From Alnus glutinosa (taxonomy: Eukaryota; Streptophyta; Magnoliopsida; Fagales; Betulaceae), in NCBI RefSeq assembly GCF_958979055.1, contig NC_084894.1, positions 6,631,501 to 6,695,500 on the forward strand: 64,000 nucleotides of DNA, read 5' to 3'. Of this stretch, positions 22,381 to 33,959 are shown piece by piece. The position numbers and the translations under genes were made by a program. The notes under the pieces are model-generated. The model was given only the letters and a program-made list of their open reading frames with translations. It was not told the DNA's origin and searched no databases. Every line of letters starts with the position of its first letter. The stretch's first letter is position 1.

Positions 22381-23040
22381 TTTAATGAAGTTGTAGATAG
22401 TTTTTTTTTTTTTTTCCCTCTAATATATGAAATTTCATATCTAAGTTCTTGACAGTGGTAGAGTTAGGATTTTGTTTTTGGGGGAACTAATGATTAATAA
22501 AAAGTAATTCACATATTCTAATCAAATTATTAATTGAGTTAGTTACCATTTTAGTATATGGTGTTTAACGCAAAATCAAACAGATCTCTCGATTTTAAAA
22601 AAGTATCACAGTTAGTACCTGTGGATATCTAATTAACGTAGTTGGTCCTTCTGTCAATGTTCTATCCGATAATTTAATGGCGTGTCATGTCAAACCAATA
22701 AACGATTAACATGTATCCCATATGCCACATTAATTTTATTTTTTTAAAAAAAAAATAAAAAAGTACACATATCTCCCTCAAACTACCACTACATTGTCAA
22801 TGTGTCCCTCAAACAACCAATTGTGTCAATGTCTCCCCCCTCCAAACTATCAAAAAATGTTATTGTCCCCCCTAAAGCCAATAAAAAGAAGAAAAAAAAA
22901 ATTAGGGGGTAGCTACTAGCTTGTATCACGCCCCAACTTTTAATCCATAATAAAGAGTAAACCTAAGGGTGTGAATTAAAACTTGTTTCAATTTCATTGC
23001 ATAAAAGTTTAAAATAAATATTTGATCGAGTTGACACTAA
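22381..23040. other. Fold-back half and LTR-like debris, no gene
   Basis: 22540-22740 resembles one arm of a fold-back element (AGTTAGTACCTG, CATGTCAAACCAATAA). 22925-23040 has LTR-like text (TATCACGCCCCAACTTTTAA). Borders cannot be set. Confidence 0.4.
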
Positions 23041-23167
23041 AACCTCAATCATATAATATGTAGGTCTCAGTCATATTAAAATTTACGTTATCTTCTGTTG
23101 ATGTCTAGGACGTCAAGTTGAAGCCTTTGTCTTAGTAACTTCCTCTAATCATATGAGTTGACACTGC
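23041..23167. repeat. Dispersed ~127-bp repeat, copy 1
   Basis: Nearly identical to 31652-31778, same orientation (ATGTAGGTCTCAGTCATATT, GATGTCTAGGACGTCAAGTT). Probably an LTR-retrotransposon remnant. Confidence 0.85.
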
Positions 23168-23294
23168 ATGTAACGCCCTGCCTTTTACCAAAAAAAAAAA
23201 AAAAAGTAAGCAACCTAGTTCTTGGAGAGATGCATTGCTATAAATAAACAATTTTTCAGACTCCATAGAAAGTGTAAGGACAGGTGCAGATACT

Positions 23295-23465
23295 GGACAA
23301 TGATCCTCTCAATTTGAAATGGAGAGGATTCTCTCCAGTTAGTATATTTTTAGGGGCATAATTGTCCTTTAACATTTTCATGGAATGTGAAAAAACAACT
23401 ATGCCCCTAAAAATCCACTAACTGGAGAGGATCCTCTCCATTTGAAATGGAGAGGATCCAAATGC
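23295..23465. mobile_element. Mutator-like MITE, perfect 9-bp TSD
   Basis: Flanks GCAGATACT at 23286-23294 and 23466-23474. Inside, GATCCTCTC...GAAATGGAGAGGAT and its inverse fold together, as do TTTTTAGGGGCATA and TATGCCCCTAAAAA. Confidence 0.9.
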
Positions 23466-23983
23466 GCAGATACTAGCCTCCGCTTGAGTTCTTGGAAACT
23501 TGCACTACAAAAAAATTGGCCTTTTGAGCCGTTTTTGTTAAAGCTGTTTTAACAAAACAGCTATAATTGTAATTGTTTTAACAAAACAGCTCTAATTAGA
23601 GCCGTTTTAAAAAAAATAGCTTTAATTTGAGTAGTTTTAACAAAAATGACACTAACTATAGCCGTTTTCCAACTATATTTTGAGTCATTTGAACTAAAAT
23701 GGCTCTAATTGGGGCCATTAGCAAAAATGGCTCCAATTAGCGCAGTTTTTATTAAACGGCTCCAATTATATTTTAAACTGTTTTTAGCTAAAAATGCTCT
23801 AATTAAACCCGTTCTAACGAAAACGGCTCTAATTAAAACCATTTTCCTCTCTCTCTTTTTTTTTTTTCTTTTTTTGAAAGAAAAAAAAAAAAAAAAAAAA
23901 AAAAAAACAACAACAACAACAACAACTCCATTTAAATAACTCTAACCCTATATGCTATAAATAACATTAATTAATGTATATAG

Positions 23984-24092
<109 letters not shown>

Positions 24093-24130
24093 TATAGTTA
24101 TTATAAATGGAGTCGTTTTTATTTTTTAAA

Positions 24131-26460
24131 ACTTGGCATAGTAAAAATTCGATCTAACATACGATTGATCCTAAGTACTAATCCGATCAATCATGATATG
24201 CTCATAGGATCGATAGAATATATGATCTATCAGAGTGTATTACTCTGATCGATCGAACATCCAATCAATCCTAGTGCATTAGTCTGATCAATCGTGATAG
24301 AGTTCAATCAATCAAACTTGACATAGTGAAAGTTCAATCTAACGTGCAATTGATCCTAAGTACTTGTCCAATCAATCATGATAGGATCATATGATCAATA
24401 GAAAATCTGATCAATCAAAGTGTATTACTATGATGGATCGAACATTCAATCAATCCTAGTGCATTAGTCTGATTGATCATGATAGAGTTCAATCAATCGA
24501 ACTTGACATGGTGAAAGTTCGATCTAACGTGCGATTGATCCTAAGTACTAGTCCGATTGATCATGATAGGATCATAGGATCAATAGAAGATTTGATCAAT
24601 CCAAGTGTATTACTTTGATGGATCGAACATCCAATCAATCTTAGTGCATTAGTCTGATCGATCGTGATAGAGTTCAATCAATCAAACTTGACACGGTGAA
24701 AGTTCGATCTAACGTGCAATTGATCCTAAGTACTAGTCCGATCAATCATAATATGATCGATAAAAGATCCGATCAATCCAAGTGTATTACCATGATGGAT
24801 CGAACATTCAATCAATCCTAGTGCATTAGTCTGATCGATTGTGATAGGGAATCAATCCTAGTGCATTAGTCTGATCGATTGTGATAGGGTTCGACCAATC
24901 AAACTTGACACGGTAAAAGTTCGATCTAACGTGCAATTGATCCTAAGTACTAGTCCATTCGATCATGATAGGATCATAGGATTGATAGAAGATCTGATCG
25001 ATCCAAGTGTATTACTCTGATGGATCGAACATCCAATCAATCCTTGTGCATTAGTTTGATCGATCGTGATAGAGTTCAATCAATCAAATTTGACATGGTG
25101 AAAGTTAGATCTAACGTACGATTGACTCTAAGTACTAGTCCGATCGATCATGATAGGATCATAGGATTGACAAAAGATCTGATCGATCCAAGTGTATTAC
25201 TTAGATAGATCGAACATCCAATCAATCCTAGTGCATTAGTCTGATCGATTGTGATAGGGTTCGATCAATCAAACTTGACACAGTAAAAGTTCGATCTAAC
25301 GTGCGATTGATCCTAAGTACTAATCTGATCGATCACGATAGGATCATAGGATCGATAAAAGATTTGATTGATCCAAGTGTATTACTCTGATGGATCGAAC
25401 ATCAAATCAATCCTAGTGCATTAGCCTAATTGATCGTGATAGGGTTCAATCAATCAAACTTGACACAGTGAAAGTTCGATCTAATGTGCGATTGATCATA
25501 AGTAATAGTCTGATCGATCATGACATAATCATTGGATCGATAAAAGATCTAATTGATGCAAATTATTACTCCAATAGATCAATCATCCGATTGAATCTAT
25601 TGCATTATTCTGATTAATCATGATAGAGTTCGATTGAACGTTTGATCGGTCCTAGTGTAGTAGTATGATCGATCATGATAGAATAATATAATCGATAGAC
25701 CATTCGATCGATCCTAGTGCATTAGTTCAAACAATCGTGATAGAGTTTCATCAATCAAACTTGACACAGTGAAATTTTAATCTAACGTGCGATTGATTAT
25801 AAATACTAGCCCGATCGATCATGATATGATCATAGGATCGATAGAATCATCCAATCGATCCTGGTGTATTACTCTGATTGATCCTAGTGCATTAGTCTAA
25901 TCGATCGTAATACGATCAAATGATTGATCAAACTTGACATAATTGAAGGTTTGATCAAATATCTAATTCATCATTGTGCATCGGTCCGATCTATTGTAAT
26001 ACGAATATTCGATCAATCAAACTTGACACAGTTATCAGTTTGATCTAACGCATGATGGATCATGATAGGATCATAGGATCGATAGAATCATCCAATCGAT
26101 CCTAGTGTATTACTCCAATCGATCATAGTGCATTAATCTAATCGATCGTCATACGATTAAATGATCGATTAAACTTGACACAATTGAAGGTTTGATTGAA
26201 TATCTAATTGATCCTAGTGTATCAGTCCGATCTATTGTGATAGGAATGTTCGATCAATCAAACTTGGCGCAGTTATCGGTTCGATTTAACATGCGATTGA
26301 TCCTAGTGTCGTAGACCGATCGATCGTGATAGAGTTCGATCAATCTAACTTGACATAGTGAATGTTCGATCTAACATGCGATTGATCATAAATACTAGTC
26401 CAATCGATCATGATATGATCATAGGATTGATTTAATCATCCAATCGATCCCAACCTTATA
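24131..26460. repeat. GATC-rich tandem satellite, ~185-bp unit
   Basis: The phrase GTGAAAGTTCGATCTAACGT then GCGATTGATCCTAAGTACTA recurs at about 24131, 24318, 24503 and 24688, and on to about 26400 with decay. Each unit has three related sub-blocks (GATCCTAGTGCATTAGTC, GATCGATCATGATAG and variants), so it looks like a ~60-bp unit amplified as a trimer. One unit holds nine GATC words. Confidence 0.9.
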
Positions 26461-26616
26461 TATATAAAACATTAATTAATACATAAAAACCAAGATATAT
26501 ATCTTTTATCGAAATAAAAATATGAACTCATTTAAAAAAAATAAATATTAGATTTAATCATTTTAGATTTTTTGTCATATAGAAGAAAAAAAAAAACTAA
26601 AAGTCTTTAAACTTCT

Positions 26617-26655
<39 letters not shown>

Positions 26656-26899
26656 TTGAATTTTAAAAAAATAATTTTTATATTCAATTGAAGTCTTTTT
26701 GGGCCAAAATGACTCCAACTGGAGTCGTTTTCTCCCAAAACGACTCCAACTGGAGTCGTTTTCTCCCAAAACGACTCCTTTTTTTTGGGTTGGAGGTCCC
26801 CCGCCAGCCCCCCTGGTATTTTGTCAAAAATTTTCAAAGTTTTTCCCCCTACCTCTTTTCTCTCTTTCTTTTTCTTTCTTCCTCCTGCTTCCCTTTTTG

Positions 26900-27360
26900 T
26901 TTGTTCCACAGATCGGGAGAGGGAGATCAGAGAGGGAGAGTGAGAAGTTTCTGATGGGTCGGCCACTGCTGGGGAGGACGCCGACACCGGCGACGCCAGA
27001 GAGGCATTTTTCCGGAGCCCAAACAGTGGGTATTCGATTTTTGGGTAAGTAGCTTCTCAGATTTTGATTTCCGATCAATGGGTACCTGAGCAATTGTTTG
27101 GTTCTGTGGTCGGCTTTCGAATCTCACTACAATTTTCAGCAAAGATATCAAAGAAAAATTCGGATTTTGCATAAAGAATGTGTGAGTAATTTGATGGGTT
27201 TTTACAGTAGTTAGATTAGATGCTTTTGTCGTACATGTTTCGTTCTGACCCATGATTTTCTTCTTTCAGGAATCTCGATTGGAATGGTGCATTTCATTTT
27301 ACAGGGAAGTCGGATTTCTTGACTAATTGTATGAAGAAGACAAATGGTATGATACTTTGC
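26900..27360 (+). other. Transcript-like exons of unknown origin inside CACTA
   Basis: An open segment from ATG 26954 (MGRPLLGRTPTPATPERHFS) ends at a GGGTAAGT donor near 27044. A second exon-like piece follows TTCTTTCAG (27270-27346), reads NLDWNGAFHFTGKSDFLTNC and ends before GTATGA. Splice signals are good but the protein is unrecognised; these may be captured exons. Confidence 0.35.
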
Positions 27361-28139
27361 TCAATTTCATAATGGATTTGCCTTATTTGCAGAAATGTTT
27401 TACCCATGGGCAACGGTACTTTAGATCTTTTTGTTAGGACTTGTATATTCATAACATCTCTATCCTAACGAACAAGGGGCATTATTAGGAAAATAGAAAA
27501 AAGGGTGGAATTCAGGGTCTGTGCAGCAGATATGTTGATGATTCCTGAAGTCATTATCATTTACTTGGAGCAACTTGCTATTTTCTTTCTTGGAACTCAA
27601 GGGTGTGCTTCTTAATTTTCCACTCTTTTTTGGCTTTAAAAGTAGGATTTTTCTTTTAGTGCTCTTATCCTGTAGAGTGATTTGATTGTTTTGCTTAGCC
27701 TCCGAGAGTTGCTCTTTTCCTTAGCTGCTGCTGTCTCATATAATTCAGATATCTTAACGTAAAATAGCATAGAAGTATCTTTTGAAACAAGAGATTTTGT
27801 ATGCTTGTTCAACTTAAATCATCAATAGTCTTGCAAGTGAGCTAGAGTTTTTACATTTGTCTCATATACCTAATTTAATTTCATGCAGCAATTCTTTTTA
27901 TTTTTAAAATTATAGGATGGCTTGAAGATGGGGAAGTCACTAGGAAATACACTTGTAAGCAGCTGTTGTAATGTGGAACATGAGACCGGTGATACTTGTC
28001 TCATGTATTGTTTCATTTAAGGATCAATTTGATGATCCTGTTTATGTTCATTATGATTTAGAAGAGTTTGATTACAGAATTAGGCAGCATTTGAACCAAT
28101 TGTCTGTGAAGATGAACTTTGTTGTTATCATTTAAGTTG

Positions 28140-28165
28140 ATGGTTCTTGAGGCAATTATTAACTG

Positions 28166-28200
<35 letters not shown>

Positions 28201-28220
28201 TTTGCCATGTTGGTTTGGTT
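28140..28220. repeat. Poly-T/poly-A inverted run
   Basis: About 15 T directly followed by about 20 A, a potential hairpin. Confidence 0.8.
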
Positions 28221-28451
28221 GAATTTCTCATGTTTCACATTTACTAAATTCTTTTTTCTGCTTAATGATTTTCTACAGCCGGCTTGAAAAATCCAATAGT
28301 TTGCATGTTTATGATTGTCTGGCCTGTTTGAATCCTAACCGGGAGGAAGTTATTGAATTCTGCATTCACCTATCCTACATACATTTTTTTTTCATCTGTA
28401 AACAGCTTATTGCTTTACTAAATTGATATGATCAGTTGTGAATTTGGAAAG

Positions 28452-28530
28452 ATGAATTCTGCTTGGTTTGACTCAGTTAGTATTCTAGAATCTGATTCAG
28501 ACGATGACTTTAGTAGTATACATGAAGGTA
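28452..28530 (+). pseudogene. Captured exon resembling DUF1336/EDR2-like protein
   Basis: After a GGAAAG acceptor the frame reads NSAWFDSVSILESDSDDDFS then SIHE, and ends AAG/GTAGTAA. The AWFDSVSILESDSDDDF motif is characteristic of plant DUF1336 (EDR2 C-terminal domain) proteins, where it precedes an exon end at xVHG. Only this exon was found, inside the CACTA element, so I read it as transduplicated. Flanking pieces of the same gene may be present but unrecognised. Confidence 0.55.
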
Positions 28531-28811
28531 GTAAATCCACATTCATCAGAACAAAGTGATTTATTTTCCATTACGATTATATACTCTTATTTTTGACTTT
28601 GTTATTGGTCTTTTTGGCTGCCAGATTTTTTTGCCCTCAGTAGGTAATGCAACACAATTGCTCCGGTATGAAAGTGCAACCGAATGGTGTTGTTGATTTT
28701 CTAATGGACATCATAATGCTTGGTTGTGTACTTTTTTTTTTGGTTGATTTTTTTGTTCGTGGATTTGGATAGTTTTGTTGCTTCAATTTCTCTGCAATTT
28801 GGATTTTTTTT

Positions 28812-28846
<35 letters not shown>
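28812..28846. repeat. (TA)n microsatellite
   Basis: About 17 TA units. Confidence 0.9.
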
Positions 28847-28849
<3 letters not shown>

Positions 28850-28964
28850 TTCTTGTATCACTTGCAATTTGTCTATTGGTATGAGTTGATATTTAGTCCT
28901 GGTGATTTTTCTAGGTTCATCACGTGTGTTTGAATGGTTATGTGTTCTAGTTCTCACATATATG

Positions 28965-29110
28965 TACTATTGAGTGACTCATTAGCGGTGACCCATTGAG
29001 TCGCTGCTATTGATCATTAGCATCCGACTTTTAATGACCACCCCATTAATGGCCACATGTCGTCGCTATTGATCAATAGTGGCGACAAAGTACTCATTTT
29101 GTCGCCGCTA
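28965..29110. repeat. GGCGAC-type subterminal repeats
   Basis: Repeated and inverted GTCGCCGCTAAT / ATTAGCGGTGAC and GTCGTCGCTATTGATCAATA-like units, different from the AGCCGTTTT family. They suggest a second CACTA-type element end nested here. Confidence 0.55.
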
Positions 29111-29550
29111 ATAAGCTTATTTTTTGGTGTTCTTCAGACTATGGCCTCCAAACGAATCTTGAACGAGCTCAAGAGTTTACAGAAATAATCTCCAGTGAGG
29201 TTCAGCTCGCCCAAGCTGAGTGTGTATGGACACCTCAGTTTTTTTTTTTGTTTTTTTTTTTTTTTTTTGTTTCTTTATTTTGAGCCGTTTTAGGATCTTT
29301 AAAACGAATTCAAGTAGTTGGAGCCGTTTTGGTGCTCGGTCGAAGAATAGGATATATATCTTTAGCTCCTCTATAAGTTCCTGAAAACCAAAAATATATT
29401 CACCAATTTACTATATTTTACAGCATATTAAACAGAACAGTGCAAAATGCATTCCAGTTTAATGAGCGTAAGAAAAAGAAATGCCCTTATAGCAATGATT
29501 CCATTGAAGATCAAAGTATAAATATCCAGGTAAATCCAATACCTAATAGA

Positions 29551-29812
29551 GGCCCCGTTTGAAATCCCCCTTTCCTTTGGAATTTTTTTTTAATGATTAA
29601 AAAATATAATTGATGTGATATAAAGTTGAAATAATTTATATGAAAAAGTGAGAAAATTTTTTATTGTAGTGAGTTTTTTTATTTAAAAAGTAATAAAAAA
29701 AGTGTTGATGTGATATAAAAAGTGAAAAAAGTAAGAATATTTTGAAATTGATATTTTTTGGGAGAAGTGAAGGGAAGGGGAAGGAAGGGGAATGGGGATT
29801 TCAAACAAGGCC
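29551..29812. mobile_element. MITE with GGCCCCGTTTGAAATCCCC ends
   Basis: The left end GGCCCCGTTTGAAATCCCC is inverted at the right as GGGGATTTCAAACAAGGCC. The interior is AT-rich with a GATGTGATATAAA direct repeat. It lies in the intron of the truncated hydrolase. TSD not resolved. Confidence 0.8.
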
Positions 29813-30355
29813 AGAGTCTTACATCTTAAGGTAATAGAAGGCAAAATGGAAGCTTAATTTTGATCATCTTCATTTATGGTATTAGCTATCAGCCATATAA
29901 CCTCTTCATTGCAATAAAGACTTCATATATTGCAGTTAATTATCAAGAAAACAAGTAGAGCATTTTGATGTTTGGTGCAATGGTAAAAGTCTTGGGCAGT
30001 CAAGTGCAAGTGTAATAGCAAAGCTCAGGGCCATATCCAGATCTCCCCCAAGGATCCTACTCTCACAGAAGCAAGACTAGGTAATAGCCTTCTTTATATT
30101 ATTTGCATCTGAACATACTTTACTACAATACATATTTAATGTGCATACATTAATGCTACATGAGCCATATTCACCACAGAATGGATGAGGTGGGAGTTCT
30201 CCCAGAGATCGACAATAAATATATAATAAGTAAAATGGAACAAATCAGTAATTATAAGATCCCACTAAACAAATGGTAAGAAATGATAAGTTTTTTACAA
30301 ACTCAAGACAATCAAAGAACAAAAACGAGATAATTCGAGCAACCAGCGCACCGCT

Positions 30356-30672
30356 GTATGCTCTGTTTTCTCATTTGCGCTTAACGTCTGTACTGAAAAC
30401 AATATAATAGACCAAAAGGCAACACAGAGACAAAATACCTTTGGTATATACATATATTCTCTAACAAGAATGACTTTTTGCTGCATCTTCCAGACCAATC
30501 CCTCCCTCCCTCCCTCCCTCCCTCCCTGTTTTCTTATTTACGCTTTAAAATCTATACTGAATACAAAACAATATAATTGACCAAAAGGCAACACAAAGAC
30601 AAAATACCCTTAGTATATAAATATATTCTCTAACAAGAATGACTCTTTGCTCCCTCCCTCCCTCCCTCCCTA
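30356..30672. repeat. Tandem duplication with (TCCC)n tracts
   Basis: 30356-30527 and 30528-30672 are two copies (CCAAAAGGCAACACA, ATTCTCTAACAAGAATGACT), each ending in a CCCT/TCCC run. Confidence 0.9.
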
Positions 30673-31130
30673 GTCGTTTCATTCAAGGATCTTGAATGAC
30701 AGGAGGACCATCTTAGATAACATGATTTTTTTTTTTTTATTTCCCCATATTTCCTGAAAATCAGATGTGAGTGCTAATTCTTCTATCCAGCCAGTCCTTG
30801 AAACAGGAAATTCAACCACAATTTTGGACAAGTTAAAAAAGTCTGCAAGAATTAAAGAAGCAGAGTTAGTTCACACTTGTGGGACAGGTAGACCTAGATC
30901 TTTTGAGCTGTCATAGCCATGAACGACAATGATCTTGTACTTAGCCTCTTCCTTTCGAACTCCAGACTCCCTGTAGGCGAAATGTCTTCCATCACTGAGT
31001 TTCAACCTAGTTGAAGTGACAGGAGGACCATCTGGTGATCCACATAATCTTGGAGGTGGGGGCTTCAATGCCTTATAAGCCCACCCCAGAAGACCCACCG
31101 CCAATGCCACTGCAATTGGTGCAATCATAG

Positions 31131-31651
31131 CTGGGAATGTGATATCATAGTTACTACCATGTCAGCAACAAGATAAAAGAACCAACTATGAAGAAGGAAG
31201 GAGTTGCAAAGTTCTTGATGTAATATTTTTGAGAAATACAGCACATATAGACAATACCAGGCAGGGTCTCCTTATCTTTCATGGGGTTCAGATGCTGTCC
31301 GTTTTATAAGGACTAATTCATTTTGACTGTTTGCTATCATTACACTTGCACAAGGTTTATTCTAAAAAATGCTTTATTTCCAGAAAGCAGCTAGCACAAT
31401 GTCTGTGCTTTCTCTTCTATATGTTTACTAGCAAAAATAAATGTCTACAGGAGAAGATCATCAAGTTTGGGCAGGAGTTTGAACCTATGACTCTCGAATT
31501 ACCACAAACATTGAAGTTAATTAGAAACTGTCCACCAGTAAAGCAAGGTAATGCAATTCAATATAAAGCAATAGCTATATATGCAGCAAAACAAGCCACT
31601 ACAATGATTTTAGAACTTTTAATCCACGTGTCCAATGAGCCAGAACACTGA
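31131..31651. other. Upstream side of truncated hydrolase, no clear gene
   Basis: A 106-codon plus-strand frame (31331-31651) has no recognisable domain, and I treat it as chance. An acceptor-like ATTCCCAG precedes the 31128 ATG, so an upstream leader exon may exist here. Confidence 0.35.
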
Positions 31652-31778
31652 AACCTCAATTATATAATATGTAGGTCTCAGTCATATTAAAATTTACCTT
31701 ATGTTCTGTTGATGTCTAGGACGTCAAGTTGAAGCCTTTATCTTAGTAACTCCCTCTAATCCCACGAGTTGACACTGC
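31652..31778. repeat. Dispersed ~127-bp repeat, copy 2
   Basis: Second copy of the repeat at 23041-23167, same orientation. Confidence 0.85.
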
Positions 31779-32059
31779 ACTTTATTTTCTCTGTAAATAG
31801 ACATTTTACAAGTGGAATGGTGAGTTCTCGACTCAGTAAGTAAACAACAATATCAATAATTTTAGCATGATAAATAAACAAGTAAAACAACCTTGTGACC
31901 AAATTACTCATTTCTTTCTAGAAATCATCAGTTTTCAACAATAAAATTTATTTTCTTTATAAAAACTTATTTCCTCTTTTAAAAAAATCTTAAGGCAATT
32001 GTGCCATTGTCTATTTCCTGGTAGCTGATCACGGTCAATCCTAATATACCGCTATTATA

Positions 32060-32640
32060 ATTTTCACATTTTTTGGTAGATATTGCTACTACTTACAATC
32101 TTGATATACTGATCATGGTTTTCACATTCCTCGGTAGCTACCCCTTTCACTAACAATCCAAGTATACCACTATCATAATTCTCACGTTCCCCAATAGCTA
32201 CTACTAATGCTACTGCTAACAATCTTAGAATACAGCAATCACAATTCTCACCTTTCTCAGTAGCTGCCGCTACCGCTAATATAATTCTCACATTCCTCAT
32301 AGCTACTGCCACCACTAACAATCCTAGTATTTACTGCTATCATAATTCTCAGTAGCTACCCCTATCCCTGACAATCCCATATAACCCTATCATAGCTACT
32401 GCTAATAATGAAATTTCTCTTACTTATCATTTTTTTTTTACTAGTACTGCTAACAATCCCGGCAATACTGCTTTTCATCCGGTAAGCTACTGCTATTATT
32501 CCCATGCCAGTAATATCGCTTTCTTATTTTTCCAATTTCCTCGGCTATTACTCTCGATAATACAGATTTCATAATCATTCTACAATCCCCAGTAGTTACC
32601 ACAATCATTATCATTTTGACAAACCTAGTAACTACAGCTA
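32060..32640. repeat. Degenerate minisatellite, ~60-bp unit
   Basis: Repeated blocks of TAGCTACTGCTA...CTAACAATCCTAGTATAC...CTATCATAATTCTCA. Copies vary in length and diverge toward the right end. Confidence 0.8.
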
Positions 32641-32646
32641 TCATCT

Positions 32647-32803
32647 TTTTCATTGGTCTATAATTTGACCCGAGGATAGCATCAAATAATAGTTTTGCTT
32701 TTCTCTATTCTTTTTTTATATTTTTTCATTGGTCTATAATTTGACCCGAGGATAGCATCAAATAATAGTTTTGCTTTTCTCTATTCTTTTTTTATATTTT
32801 AAA
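32647..32803. repeat. 78-bp near-perfect tandem duplication
   Basis: TTTTTCATTGGTCTATAATT ... CTATTCTTTTTTTATATTTT occurs twice back to back with no visible difference. Confidence 0.95.
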
Positions 32804-33959
32804 CTGTTGTCCTTTTTCTCTTGATTAGGAAATCTTTACTAGGATTGCGCCTTTTTGTGATTGTCTAATGAGATTAAATTATTTATTAAAAAAAAAACAA
32901 ATTAAGAATCACTTTTATAGAAGAAGAAAAAATGAAGTACTTGAGAGGCAAAAAAACAACTTCTAAAACTTGTCGACACTATGCAAAATCTCGAAGTCTG
33001 AAACACTTGTACCCTTGCAGCCTTGTGAACATGTCAAAATTAGACCATTGATAATTGTCTGATTGATGAACAGCCAGTTTTGTGAGAGCTATATATTTTT
33101 GGAATAGTACTCACATTTTTTATTTTATTTTATTTTTTGTGTTACTAATTAACTCTTTTGTTGGAGTTGTGTCTCCTAAAAGTCGATGAAAGTAACTTTT
33201 CACAAAAGGTTGAATATATGACATAAAATTATTATGATAAAATAAATATATGACAAGTTTATCTTCATGACCACGCAACAGGTGAACAGAGGCCTCATTG
33301 TTATGGTATGTGATTCTTAAGCTCCATTGGGTCGAAGTCCCAGTTCCTAAAATGCACTATTATGTCTCGATGCAGGGATTTGTAGACCCCTTGTAGTCGT
33401 ACCTTATCCTGCAAACACAAAAACACATCACCTTCTCATAACCATAAACCATCACTAGCTATCGAAAAAAGAAAAAGAAAATTTGTATTTAAACCTTCAT
33501 AGAAATTGGAATCCATTTTTATTTGCATTGATTTTGTAGTAGATCGCCATAAACTTGAAACGGGAACCAGCGAGTTTTAGAGTCAGCACCATTCAAGTTA
33601 GGGGTGTCAATTCGTGTTCACGTATCAAATCTGGGTTTTGTTGAGGTATGGGTATAAGACTATATAGGCCAACCCTAATCCGACCAGCCATTTAATTAAA
33701 CAAGTCAGACCCTTCAATCCTAATTTACTAATTTTATATTAAATTCGTGTCGAATTTGTAGATCATGTTAAGATATAGACCAATAGTGCAGTTTTTTCAA
33801 GAACAAAATAACTCGATACAATTAACACTAGTAAATTAACTTGCCAGCTGTAATACACTAAGCAAACTGCCTAAAACATAGCTGACGTAGCCTACATCCA
33901 ATAAACTATGATTACATAGTCATGTCAATAGTACTGCAGTTGATGCGCCACTCTTTGCT
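32804..33959. other. Intergenic, repeat debris
   Basis: 33595-33720 (GGGGTGTCAATTCGTG) looks like a common plant repeat edge. No coding signal is seen. Confidence 0.4.

Larger units (their letters stand above)
29338..31130 (-). pseudogene. Truncated alpha/beta-hydrolase paralogue
   Basis: Exon at 31130-30888: MIAPIAVALAVGLLGWAYKA, VTSTRLKLSDGRHFAYRESG and IIVVHGYDSS, ending CCACAA/GTGTGA at the same position as exon 2 of the intact gene. The next exon begins after GGTTTTCAG at ~29383 with ELIEELKIYILFFDRA and then breaks at ~29338 into CACTA-type AAACGGCTCC repeats. The nucleophile Ser, the catalytic Asp and His and all later exons are gone, so the product would be inactive. The N-terminal halves of the two genes are clearly homologous but well diverged. 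Between the exons lie a MITE and a tandem duplication. Confidence 0.8.

Noticed and set aside
24131-26460. Possible CRISPR-like array
   Set aside because: Spaced GATC repeats are a plant satellite with homologous spacers, not unique spacers, and the genome is eukaryotic.
29000-29340. Right terminus of the CACTA element
   Set aside because: AATAGTG near 29081 is too short and unlike the left end; no inverse of CACTACAAAAAAATTGG is present.
29970-30060. tRNA-like phrase GGTGCAATGGTAAAAGTC
   Set aside because: A-box-like only; no acceptable B box at tRNA spacing and no cloverleaf, so no tRNA or SINE was called.
31331-31651. 106-codon plus-strand frame
   Set aside because: No domain recognised, antisense to the hydrolase locus, no start context; likely chance.
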